A stretch of 64,000 bases of DNA from assembly GCA_030345135.1 (NCBI GenBank), contig CP128386.1:2877677-2941676 (forward strand), read 5' to 3'. A program made the translations under genes and the position numbers. Below are positions 9,301 to 16,203 of the stretch, piece by piece; position 1 is the first letter of the stretch; each line of letters begins with the position of its first letter. Source of the stretch: Chitinophagaceae bacterium DXS. Its GTDB lineage: Bacteria; Bacteroidota; Bacteroidia; Chitinophagales; Chitinophagaceae. The notes under the pieces are model-generated. The model was not told where the DNA came from. It saw nothing but the letters and a program-made list of their open reading frames with translations, and made no database searches.

Positions 9301-10194
9301 TTATACAATCATTTTTTCGATGGGCACAACCAAGATACCCTGTGCGCCGGCCGCCTTCAGTTTTTCAATAATATCCCAGAAAGTGCTTTCACTGATCACG
9401 CTGTGCACACTGCTCCAGCCCTTTTCTGCAAGTGGTAATACAGTAGGACTTTTCATACCGGGGAGTAGAGAGATAATTTGTTCAAGCTGATCGTTTGGTG
9501 CGTTTAATAGAACATATTTATTGTTCTTGGCTTTTTTAACAGCTTGTATGCGGAATAATAATTTATTAAGGATGGCTTGCTGTTCCGCTGATAGTTGTGT
9601 GTTTTTGATAAGTATCGCCTGGGACTGTAAAATGGTTTCAACCTCGGTCAGTCCATTCATAAATAATGTAGAACCGCTGCTCACCAGGTCACAGATCGCT
9701 TGTGCTAATCCAATGCCTGGTGCTATTTCAACACTTCCACTAATTTCATGGATCTCAGCATTAATGCCTTTTTCATTGAGGAAATCTTTCACGATTACCG
9801 GATAGCTTGTTGCTATTCGTTTTCCTTCCAAAAAAGAAACATCATTATAAACATCACCTTTCTGTACTGCGATTGAAAGTCTGCATTTGCCAAAGCCCAG
9901 CTTTTCAACCACATCCACTTTTTTCTTTTTTTCATACACCACATTTTCGCCAACAATGCCAATATCAGCCACTGCATCTTCTACATACTGCGGAATATCG
10001 TCGTCTCTAAGAAAAAATACTTCCAATGGAAAATTACTTGCTTCACTCTTCAGCTTGTTAACGCCATTGCTTACGTCAATGCCGCATTCTTTAAGCAGCT
10101 TCATGGAGTCATCATGTAACCTTCCTGATTTTTGAATGGCAATCTTTAAAATACCGTTGTTGGCTGATTGGTTGTTTGCGTTAGTTGTGCTCAT
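9301..10194 (-). CDS. hisG: ATP phosphoribosyltransferase (long form)
   Basis: First and committed enzyme of histidine synthesis, joining ATP and PRPP. At 297 residues it is the long form: catalytic part with LKIAIQKSGRL (about 16-26), FFLRDDDIPQYVEDAVADIG and DIGIVGENVV, then a C-terminal HisG_C regulatory domain (about 225-297, LLPGMKSPTVLPLAEKGWSS) that in this form binds histidine for feedback inhibition. No HisZ is needed for the long form. The gene is first in the his cluster; 58 bases upstream of its ATG is the leader terminator, so expression is probably controlled by attenuation as well as by feedback on the enzyme. Confidence 0.97.
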   Translation of the reverse strand: MSTTNANNQSANNGILKIAIQKSGRLHDDSMKLLKECGIDVSNGVNKLKSEASNFPLEVFFLRDDDIPQYVEDAVADIGIVGENVVYEKKKKVDVVEKLGFGKCRLSIAVQKGDVYNDVSFLEGKRIATSYPVIVKDFLNEKGINAEIHEISGSVEIAPGIGLAQAICDLVSSGSTLFMNGLTEVETILQSQAILIKNTQLSAEQQAILNKLLFRIQAVKKAKNNKYVLLNAPNDQLEQIISLLPGMKSPTVLPLAEKGWSSVHSVISESTFWDIIEKLKAAGAQGILVVPIEKMIV

Positions 10195-10252
10195 TTTGTA
10201 TGATTGATAGTGCTATTGCTTTTTATAAGATCAAATGCTCAGTAACGGACAT

Positions 10253-10279
10253 AAAAAAAGGCCTACCACGAGGTAAGCC
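10253..10279 (-). terminator. his leader terminator (segments 3:4)
   Basis: On the minus strand, GGCTTACC (10279-10272), loop TCGT, and GGTAGGCC (10267-10260) form an 8-pair stem with one G-U pair, followed by seven T residues (10259-10253). It stands between the leader peptide stop and hisG. Segment 3 is also the exact complement of GGTAAGCC at 10325-10318, so this terminator competes with an antiterminator. Confidence 0.88.
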
Positions 10280-10317
10280 TATTTTTAAAGTATATGTTAC
10301 TTGCACATAACAACACC

Positions 10318-10334
10318 GGCTTACCTACGGTAAG
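10318..10334 (-). promoter_or_regulatory. his attenuator segments 1 and 2 (anti-antiterminator / antiterminator)
   Basis: Segment 1 is CTTACC (10334-10329), which overlaps leader codons Phe13-Leu14-Pro15. Segment 2 is GGTAAGCC (10325-10318) and begins at the last base of the leader stop codon. Segments 1 and 2 pair over a three-base loop; segment 2 alternatively pairs all eight bases with segment 3 (10279-10272), which would break the terminator. A ribosome stalled at His12 would cover segment 1 and free segment 2, allowing read-through. Confidence 0.85.
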
Positions 10335-10372
10335 AAATGATGGTGATGATGTATGTGCAACTGATTGATCAT
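10325..10372 (-). CDS. hisL: his operon leader peptide
   Basis: ATG at 10372 to TAG at 10327-10325 encodes MINQLHIHHHHHFLP: six histidines in fifteen residues, five consecutive. The codons are CAC ATA CAT CAT CAC CAT CAT, all histidine apart from one Ile. It lies about ten bases after the expected transcription start of a good Bacteroidota promoter and just upstream of mutually exclusive hairpins leading into hisG. This is the classical layout of ribosome-mediated attenuation: when charged tRNA-His is scarce the ribosome stalls in the His run and the antiterminator forms. Function is inferred from this layout, but the layout is unusually complete. Confidence 0.9.
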   Translation of the reverse strand: MINQLHIHHHHHFLP

Positions 10373-10389
10373 TTTTTAAATTGTGAGTG

Positions 10390-10419
10390 CAAAAATAATG
10401 CTTACACAATACTGACCAA
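10390..10419 (-). promoter_or_regulatory. Promoter of the his operon
   Basis: Read on the minus strand, TTG (10419-10417), a 19-base spacer, and TATTTTTG (10397-10390) match the Bacteroidota housekeeping consensus TTG-N17-19-TAnnTTTG at every fixed base. Transcription would start at about 10383, ten or so bases before the leader ATG. Confidence 0.75.
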
Positions 10420-10461
10420 ATTTTTTATTAAGAGAATTGCTGACGGACTTATCTTTAAAAT

Positions 10462-11208
10462 ATGAGGAACTTCCTGATTTTGATAGGCATATGCATAAGT
10501 ATCAGGCTAAGCGCACAGGATACTTTGCGGTATAAAATCGGAGATTCCACTGTCTGCATTATTACAGAACTGCATAAAGGCGCCCGGCGTGGGGTTGTAT
10601 TTTTGAATCTTCACGAAGATGAATCAACCAGCGTGCAGGCATGCAGAACCTTTCTTTCCAACAACAACGGAACCTTAATAAGACTCCATCAGCATGGCGA
10701 ACGACTGATCGTTTTTACCAGGAAGGGAAAGCTTTACCGGTTTGATCCAAACCGCATCTTCACGCCCAAAGGCCGAAAAGCGACGTTGAAATATTTTGAC
10801 AATTATGACCGGGTTGCAGCAAAAAAGCTGAAGGGTTTCGCAAATGCAATTATTAAAAAGCTCAGAAAGGCCAGGCTGGTGGTTGCACTGCACAACAACA
10901 CAGAGGGGGCGCCATTAAGTATACTCAATTATGTAGATAAAAAGGGTTATAGGGTGAATGTAAACAGCTCAATTAACATTGATGATTTTTTCCTGACGAC
11001 AAGAAAGAAAATCTATAAATACCTGAAGTCGAAAAAGATGAATGTAGCCTGGGAGTTGTTTCACAAAACTAATGATGACGGATCTCTGTCAATTTATAGC
11101 AACAAAAATCAACTGCCTTATGTCAACATCGAAGCGCTGCATGGTCATGAGACAGAACAGTTGCAAATGTTGGAGGTATTGAAAGGTGTGATGAAAAAGT
11201 ATAGGTGA
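10462..11208 (+). CDS. Secreted protein of unknown function with His-rich putative active-site motifs
   Basis: A 248-residue protein with a Sec signal peptide (MRNFLILIGICISIRLSAQ, cleavage after about residue 19). I do not recognise the family with certainty. Three His-containing blocks stand out at regular intervals, FLNLHEDE (about residue 47-54), VVALHNNTEG (about 139-148) and EALHGHETEQ (about 226-235), which would suit a metal-dependent hydrolase or amidase. The block LYRFDPNRIFTPKG near residue 92 also looks conserved. It is divergent from the his operon; the spacer between them holds the his promoter. A TATCTTTA sequence lies only four bases before the ATG, too close to call a promoter. 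Confidence 0.75.
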   Translation: MRNFLILIGICISIRLSAQDTLRYKIGDSTVCIITELHKGARRGVVFLNLHEDESTSVQACRTFLSNNNGTLIRLHQHGERLIVFTRKGKLYRFDPNRIFTPKGRKATLKYFDNYDRVAAKKLKGFANAIIKKLRKARLVVALHNNTEGAPLSILNYVDKKGYRVNVNSSINIDDFFLTTRKKIYKYLKSKKMNVAWELFHKTNDDGSLSIYSNKNQLPYVNIEALHGHETEQLQMLEVLKGVMKKYR

Positions 11209-11289
11209 GGATAACAAATCCTGATCCAACACGCCGATTTGTTGTTGGTAAGCTTAGCATATGGCTGCGCCTCATACCAACAACGGCAG

Positions 11290-12219
11290 TCAACCTAATA
11301 TAGTTTGCTTTGACAGCCAGATCTCCCAATATCTTGTTTTCATTTCATCTGGCAAAAACGAAGACATTATAAGATCATGCACCTGCGGATTTTTTGATTT
11401 GAACTTTTTTACTGTGTTTTGAAAAACTTTTTCTCCAATACCGAGCGCAATTCGGAGTTGTTCGAAATCCGACAACTTTATCTTTCTTTTTTTACCATTC
11501 AAAGTGAGTCCTAAGTCATCCTCATCTTTCGGATTGACAAGGTTTACATTCAACAGATCATAAGCGGGACTCAAGGCAATACTATCTTCCAAATGCACGA
11601 TTGAAAAGTTTTTCAAATGCATATCATTATTGCCGGATAAGTAACTAAAAAGAACGAGCTCAAAATAGGTAAGTGCAGCCAAACCCGCATCGGTACAGTA
11701 TTGTAAAATAACCTTGCCTGTTTTTTCGTAGGAGCCTTTGTATTTGTTTTCGGTGAGAAATCCTGAAAGCTGGCAGAGATCTTCTACATGTATTTTTTGT
11801 TTTTTTGTCCGGTCAAAACGCTTAGCTATATATACTAAATGATTATCGGTGGTTCTCAACAAAGCATGTTCACAAACCGGTATTTTAAATAACTCAGCTA
11901 TATGCATAGTAAGGTCCTCCGTTTCCGGCATTATTGGATAATTATCGTGTTGTGGTTTTAAAATATACTCACCCCATAAACCGACAATTGTAAGCCTGTT
12001 CTGCTCTTTGTTCTTTTGAAGACTGACCGAAAGCTTTGGTTGAACTCCTGTTATGGCAATTCTTTGATTGATTGTTTTTTCAGCCAGTTTTTTTAACAGT
12101 CCTGATGTTAATTCTAATTCCGGCGCTTGCACTGTCCCAAAAAACTTCTTGGAACACCTCTCGTGATATTCCTTGTCTCCGGCATCTTTATAGCAAAACC
12201 AGCAATTGGACATGTTCAT
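11290..12219 (-). CDS. hipT: HipT-like serine/threonine kinase toxin (HipA C-terminal type)
   Basis: A 309-residue kinase with the HipA C-terminal fold but without the HipA N-terminal subdomain, which is encoded by the gene before it. Visible parts: Cys-containing start WCFYK-type (CWFCYKDAGDKEYHERC, residues 6-22, possibly zinc-binding), Gly-rich loop IAITGVQPKLSVSL (about 54-67), catalytic loop GNNDMHLKNFS (about 202-212) with the Asp and Asn, and PAYDLL (about 225) with the metal-binding Asp. In HipA and HipT the loop normally starts with an autophosphorylated Ser; here that position is Ala and a Thr stands two residues on. Known HipT phosphorylates tryptophanyl-tRNA synthetase; the target here is unknown. 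It starts two bases after the hipS stop. Confidence 0.88.
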   Translation of the reverse strand: MNMSNCWFCYKDAGDKEYHERCSKKFFGTVQAPELELTSGLLKKLAEKTINQRIAITGVQPKLSVSLQKNKEQNRLTIVGLWGEYILKPQHDNYPIMPETEDLTMHIAELFKIPVCEHALLRTTDNHLVYIAKRFDRTKKQKIHVEDLCQLSGFLTENKYKGSYEKTGKVILQYCTDAGLAALTYFELVLFSYLSGNNDMHLKNFSIVHLEDSIALSPAYDLLNVNLVNPKDEDDLGLTLNGKKRKIKLSDFEQLRIALGIGEKVFQNTVKKFKSKNPQVHDLIMSSFLPDEMKTRYWEIWLSKQTILG

Positions 12220-12221
12220 AA

Positions 12222-12545
12222 TTATTCATTTTCGGGAAATACAGTTACTGCACCTATAGTATCTCTGCACGCCAGCAATAACAATTCAAATCGATCGTCA
12301 GGCCTTACTTTCCAATGTTCAACAGCAAGATCCAGTAGCCAACCTTCAGGAATCAGCCCATCGAAAAAGGCGAAAAGCACCTTCGATTTATAGGGGCTGT
12401 TTCTGAGCGGAAGCGTTAAGCTAACAGGTTTTGCATGATCCGTCTTCAGATAAGCATCGTCATAATAAAACTCATAGCCTTCATCGGTTTCAGCGATCAG
12501 CCCCGCGAACACATCTCCATAAAAGACTTTGCCTGTTTTTGCCAT
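12222..12545 (-). CDS. hipS: HipS-like antitoxin (HipA N-subdomain 1 protein)
   Basis: A 107-residue protein corresponding to the N-terminal Couple_hipA domain of full-length HipA as a separate gene. Hallmarks are KVFYGDVFAGLIAE, SLTLPLRNSPY with its substrate-like Leu-Pro-Leu stretch, and the FFDGLIPEGWLLDLA motif, followed by DDRFELLLLACRDTIGAVTV. In the HipBST module of enteropathogenic E. coli this small protein, not HipB alone, is the antitoxin that neutralises HipT. Here it sits between hipB and hipT, eight and two bases apart, so the three are surely one transcript. The ending GAVTVFPENE is intact, so this is not simply a broken hipA. Confidence 0.87.
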   Translation of the reverse strand: MAKTGKVFYGDVFAGLIAETDEGYEFYYDDAYLKTDHAKPVSLTLPLRNSPYKSKVLFAFFDGLIPEGWLLDLAVEHWKVRPDDRFELLLLACRDTIGAVTVFPENE

Positions 12546-12553
12546 AACGCGAA

Positions 12554-12772
12554 TTAATCGTTATTAAGATCAGGTTTCTTTAATTTCAGTTCAACGCCAA
12601 GTTCCGCCCCAAAAAGAGAAAGTACCTGGTTGACTTTATCCATGCGCAATGAGCTTTTCCCTTGCTCCATCTCACGGATAAATCTTAACCCCACCCCGGC
12701 TTTAAGCGCCAGATCTTCCTGGGTTAGCTTGTATTGCTTTCTTTTATTTTTAAGAAAGGTTGACAGCGTCAT
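12554..12772 (-). CDS. hipB: HipB-like XRE-family DNA-binding antitoxin/repressor
   Basis: A 72-residue helix-turn-helix protein: MTLSTFLKNKRKQYKLTQEDLALKAGVGLRFIREMEQGKSSLRMDKVNQVL shows the two-helix XRE motif (about residues 15-37) and the usual C-terminal helix that dimerises. It is first in the hipB-hipS-hipT operon. Directly upstream are three copies of a palindrome, the first beginning three bases before its start codon, so it very likely represses its own operon. Short length and position fit HipB. Confidence 0.9.
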   Translation of the reverse strand: MTLSTFLKNKRKQYKLTQEDLALKAGVGLRFIREMEQGKSSLRMDKVNQVLSLFGAELGVELKLKKPDLNND

Positions 12773-12774
12773 AT

Positions 12775-12872
12775 TATACCTTTTCGGGTATAAATGTAAG
12801 TAATTTCCATTAATTTATACCCAATCGGGTATAAATAATCAAATACTCAAAAAATATACCCTTTCGGGTATA
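12775..12872. promoter_or_regulatory. Three palindromic hipBST operators
   Basis: TATACCTTTTCGGGTATA (12775-12792), TATACCCAATCGGGTATA (12816-12833) and TATACCCTTTCGGGTATA (12855-12872) are near-perfect dyads of the form TATACCC-N4-GGGTATA. Their centres are 41 and 39 bases apart, close to four helical turns, so dimers would sit on nearly the same face. They fill the region upstream of hipB and are the obvious HipB binding sites. Confidence 0.87.
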
Positions 12873-12921
12873 AATTAATGTAAGTCATTGTCAATTTTCA
12901 ACTCTCCATTTTCAATTAAAA

Positions 12922-13267
12922 TAGCTACAAGCCTCGTAAGCCGGATTCTGTTTCTAAACTATCATTTATCTGGGATAAGCATTACTGCTTACCTCCTGCT
13001 GCCTACCCTGGCCCTTGAACGAGCAGTTCTCAGCGGACCTATACATGGCATTACAGCACTCAAGGTTTACCCATAAGGCAAGTTGCCCTGCCCTATCGTG
13101 AGCTCTTACCTCACATTTTCACCCTTATCCCGAAACCGGGACGGTTATTTTCTGTGGCACTTTCTGTAGGCGCTTACACGCCTCCCGGCTCTTCACCGGT
13201 GAGTTGCTCTGTGCTGTCCAGACTTTCCTTTCCGCTTGCGCGAAACGATAGTTCGGGCCTGTAGCAA
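12922..13267 (-). ncRNA. rnpB: RNase P RNA
   Basis: Read on the minus strand, the RNA contains GCGGAAAGGAAAGTCTGGAC (near its 5' end, about 13234-13215), the universally conserved CR-I region, and near the 3' end ACAGAATCCGGCTTAC. The two ends pair as helix P1: GCTACAGGCC (13265-13256) with GGCTTGTAGC (12933-12924), with one G-U pair, which sets the boundaries to within a few bases. Length is about 345 nt, usual for bacterial type A. It is the ribozyme that matures tRNA 5' ends. Confidence 0.95.
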
Positions 13268-13270
13268 CAG

Positions 13271-13300
13271 CGAAATTAATTGATAATTGACAGGGGACAA
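13271..13300 (-). promoter_or_regulatory. Promoter of rnpB
   Basis: On the minus strand TTG (13300-13298), 19 bases, then TAATTTCG (13278-13271), one mismatch from TAnnTTTG. The start expected about seven bases downstream coincides with the first base of helix P1, which supports both calls. Confidence 0.65.
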
Positions 13301-13420
13301 TTGAAAATGCGGAAATAGTTATAACTAAGTACGAAGTACGTTGACTTTGGTTAGGTTGGCTGAATGCAACAGTTTCACTGATGCAAATTTCACTATTGAC
13401 TATTCACCGTTCATTACCAA

Positions 13421-14035
13421 CTACATCCTCGCCAACACCTCGGCCTTCTTGGCATCATATTCTTCCTGGAGGATCAGGCCGTTGTCTAATAATGTTTTCA
13501 ATTTCTGCAGTGTCTCTACAGGATCGGCATGTTTTTGCTTGTCGTCTGATGTTTCGGTTGATTGATTGGTGGAAGACGCTGATACAACAAGTCTGTTAGC
13601 GGAAGCTCTTTTATCTTCCAGATCCAGCTGGCGACGCACTTCTTTTTGCACTTCCTCCTGTTCCTGCACCACAGCAAGCAATTTGCGAGCCTGCGCTTTG
13701 GGAAGAAAATCAATCATGTGCTCTGTTCCTTTAACAGTCTGCACTTTGAATTCGGCACCCCAGATGTTTTCTTTAAGATGGGAATCTAAAACGTCTTTCC
13801 AGATGATGTCTTCATATTCTGTTGAAAGACCCATATTTTTTGAGCGGAAGAAGATGATCCGTTTGTTGGTAAGGGCTATACATTCCGGAGCAATAGTTAT
13901 TGCGGGCTTTTTCTGAACAGCGATATAAGTAACCGTTTCGTCAGTCATCATCATACTGTTCAACTTATCAGCTACTTTTTCTACGGCTTTAGGATCTTGT
14001 TCTTCGTTCAGAAAATTCTTAAGGTTGTTAATCAT
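13421..14035 (-). CDS. PH-domain (YokE-like) and SHOCT-domain protein
   Basis: A 204-residue cytosolic protein. Residues about 25-125 look like a bacterial pleckstrin-homology domain: a short helix, then strands TYIAVQKKPAITIAPECIALTNKRIIFF, STEYEDIIWKDV and VQTVKGTEHMIDFLPKAQARKL, where ALTNKRIIFF is the typical sign. The C-terminal 30 residues, LQKLKTLLDNGLILQEEYDAKKAEVL, are a SHOCT motif, a short oligomerisation module. A charged Gln-rich linker joins them. No signal or membrane segment. The biochemical role of such proteins is poorly defined. It stands alone between rnpB and pruA on the minus strand. Confidence 0.82.
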   Translation of the reverse strand: MINNLKNFLNEEQDPKAVEKVADKLNSMMMTDETVTYIAVQKKPAITIAPECIALTNKRIIFFRSKNMGLSTEYEDIIWKDVLDSHLKENIWGAEFKVQTVKGTEHMIDFLPKAQARKLLAVVQEQEEVQKEVRRQLDLEDKRASANRLVVSASSTNQSTETSDDKQKHADPVETLQKLKTLLDNGLILQEEYDAKKAEVLARM

Positions 14036-14116
14036 ATTTTGAGCTTTCGGCTATCAGCTTTGAGCCATCAGCAAACAAACGAAATTATCTGCTGATGACT
14101 TTCTGCTGTTTCAATT

Positions 14117-15748
14117 TTATGCTTCGTTTAAGAAAGTATAACGGTAATCTGTTGGAGGATTGAATGTCTCCTTAACAGTTCTTGCACTCAACCAACGATA
14201 CAGGTTGATCATGCTACCGGCCTTGTCATTTGTTCCGCTTGCTCTTGCGCCGCCAAATGGCTGCTGACCAACAACAGCGCCGGTTGGCTTGTCATTGATG
14301 TAAAAATTACCAGCGGCGTTGCGAAGATGATTAGTAGCCAGCACAACTGCATCTCTGTCCTGCGCAATGATAGAGCCGGTCAATGCATATGGAGACGTTG
14401 TATTTACCAGTTCCAAAGTTTCTTCAAACTTATCTGCATCATATACATAAATAGTCAATACAGGTCCGAAAATCTCTTCGCACATGGTTACATACTTAGC
14501 ATCTTTTGCTTCAATTACAGTAGGCTCAATAAAGTAGCCTTCTGATTTATTGTAATTGCCACCAACAAGGATGCTTGCTTTTTTATCTTTTTTAGCAGTT
14601 TCAATATATCCGGAGATCTTTTTGAAACTTCTCTCATCAATAACCGCATTGATGAAGTTGCTAAAGTCTTCTACCGTACCCATTTTCATGGATTTTACAG
14701 CAGCAACCAATTTGGTTTTGATTTCCTCAGCAATATTTGAAGGAAGGTAAGCTCTTGAAGCTGCAGAACATTTTTGTCCCTGGAACTCAAATGCACCGCG
14801 CGCCAATGCTGTAACTGTTGCCTCAACATCTGCACTTCTGTGAACCATCACAAAATCTTTACCACCGGTTTCACCCACAATGCGCGGATATGTTTTGTAC
14901 TTAGGAATGTTTTCACCAATTGTCTTCCACATTTGGTTGAAAACACCCGTAGAACCTGTAAAGTGTACGCCCGCAAAATCAGGATGTGTGAAGCATACTT
15001 TTCCTAAAACCGGACCGTCTACATAGATCAGGTTGATTACACCGTCTGGCAGACCGGCTTCTTTCAAAATGCGCATGAACATCTGCGCACTGTACACCTG
15101 AGTTTCAGCTGGCTTCCACACTACTACGTTGCCGCACATTGCTGCACTTGTAGGAAGGTTGCCTCCGATCGCCGTGAAGTTAAACGGAGTGACAGCCAGC
15201 ACAAATCCTTCTAAAGGTCTCCATTCAGTACGGTTATGAATGCCTGGAGAAGAGATCGGCTGTTGCTTATATATTTCAGTTAAGAAGTGTACATTAAAAC
15301 GAAGGAAGTCGATGAGCTCGCAAGCGCTGTCGATTTCTGCCTGGTAAGCATTTTTGCTTTGGCCCAACATGGTGGTGCCGTTCATAAAGCTGCGGTATTT
15401 CGTAGCGATCAGATCTGCAGCTTTCAGGAAGATGTGTGCACGCTCTTCCCAGGGCATATTTGCCCATGCTTCTTTTGCTTTCAGCGCTGAATCGATGGCC
15501 TGCTTCACATGTTTTTCATCACCTTTATGAAAATACCCCAGTGTGTGTGAAGTTTCGTGAGGTGGATGGATGGCAACTTTATTGCCGGTTTTCACCGCCT
15601 TACCACCAATATACATTGGGATATCGATCGCTTTTTTCTTCAATTCTGCCAGTGTCTTTTTCAGCACGATCTTTTCCTGGGAGCCGGGACCATATTGCAG
15701 AACGGGCTCATTTGCGGGTAAGGGATAGTGAAAATATCCAAAATTCAT
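14117..15748 (-). CDS. pruA: L-glutamate gamma-semialdehyde dehydrogenase (1-pyrroline-5-carboxylate dehydrogenase)
   Basis: NAD-dependent aldehyde dehydrogenase that oxidises glutamate semialdehyde to glutamate, second step of proline breakdown. The ATG at 15748 (MNFGYFHYPLPANEPV) gives 543 residues; an upstream ATG at 15790 would add a segment unlike the family. Catalytic residues are visible: Glu293 in VGETGGKDF and Cys327 in FQGQKCSAA. NAD-binding VTPFNF and FTGSTGVF blocks precede them, and ASGTNDKAGSMINLYRWLS-type C-terminal region (ASGTNDKAGSMINL) is intact and characteristic of PruA. No proline dehydrogenase gene is adjacent, so the two steps are encoded apart. Confidence 0.94.
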   Translation of the reverse strand: MNFGYFHYPLPANEPVLQYGPGSQEKIVLKKTLAELKKKAIDIPMYIGGKAVKTGNKVAIHPPHETSHTLGYFHKGDEKHVKQAIDSALKAKEAWANMPWEERAHIFLKAADLIATKYRSFMNGTTMLGQSKNAYQAEIDSACELIDFLRFNVHFLTEIYKQQPISSPGIHNRTEWRPLEGFVLAVTPFNFTAIGGNLPTSAAMCGNVVVWKPAETQVYSAQMFMRILKEAGLPDGVINLIYVDGPVLGKVCFTHPDFAGVHFTGSTGVFNQMWKTIGENIPKYKTYPRIVGETGGKDFVMVHRSADVEATVTALARGAFEFQGQKCSAASRAYLPSNIAEEIKTKLVAAVKSMKMGTVEDFSNFINAVIDERSFKKISGYIETAKKDKKASILVGGNYNKSEGYFIEPTVIEAKDAKYVTMCEEIFGPVLTIYVYDADKFEETLELVNTTSPYALTGSIIAQDRDAVVLATNHLRNAAGNFYINDKPTGAVVGQQPFGGARASGTNDKAGSMINLYRWLSARTVKETFNPPTDYRYTFLNEA

Positions 15749-15790
15749 ATGTAGTATTTTAAAAAATGAAATAGGCCGCAAGTTAAACAT

Positions 15791-16150
15791 TCACCGTGAT
15801 ATGGAAATCCCAATTCTGACTAAGATTTTACGATTCTTGACCAGGATTAGATGGATTAGGGGATTAACAGGATTGTTAATTTAAAGAAGACTATGATGGA
15901 TTGGGGTTGAATATTTATTTCGAGGCAGGGTGTTAACACCAGCCAGTATGGAGATTTTGTCGGGACCGGGATTTGAACGATTAATGGATTTGCTGGAATT
16001 TTTAGAGTTGTATTATGCTCTTTAAAACGATCCGCGAATTCAGACAGTGCCCTCATCACTGAAACCTTATGCTTTATGCCTCAAACCTGATACCTGATAC
16101 CTGACACCCAACCGCTAATGGCTGATAGCTAATAGCTGACAGCTCAAAGC
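15791..16150. repeat. Non-coding spacer made of degraded repeat words
   Basis: The 455-base gap between pruA and the TPR gene has no credible gene. It holds decayed words of the type GGATTAGATGGATTAGGGGA (about 15845-15865) and GGGATTTGAACGATTAATGG (about 15967-15986), then TACCTGATACCTGACACC (about 16090-16107) and GCTAATGGCTGATAGCTAAT (about 16113-16132). These are the same word families seen in other gaps of the window. Confidence 0.5.
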
Positions 16151-16151
16151 C

Positions 16152-16180
16152 AAAACGGCTGCCTCTTGCGAAACAGCCGT
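16152..16180 (-). terminator. Terminator of the gyrA-TPR transcript
   Basis: On the minus strand ACGGCTG (16180-16174) pairs exactly with CAGCCGT (16161-16155) across a 12-base loop, followed by TTTT. It lies 24 bases after the TPR gene stop. Confidence 0.65.
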
Positions 16181-16203
16181 CTTTAAAGTTATTTGAGCTT
16201 TAA

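Noticed and set aside
11290-12545. A hipA gene broken by a frameshift into two pieces
   Set aside because: Both pieces have proper starts, stops and the size of separate HipS and HipT proteins, and the operators and packing fit a tripartite module.
15856-16059. 67-residue minus-strand frame after the TPR gene region
   Set aside because: Composed of degraded repeat words; no homology features or start context.
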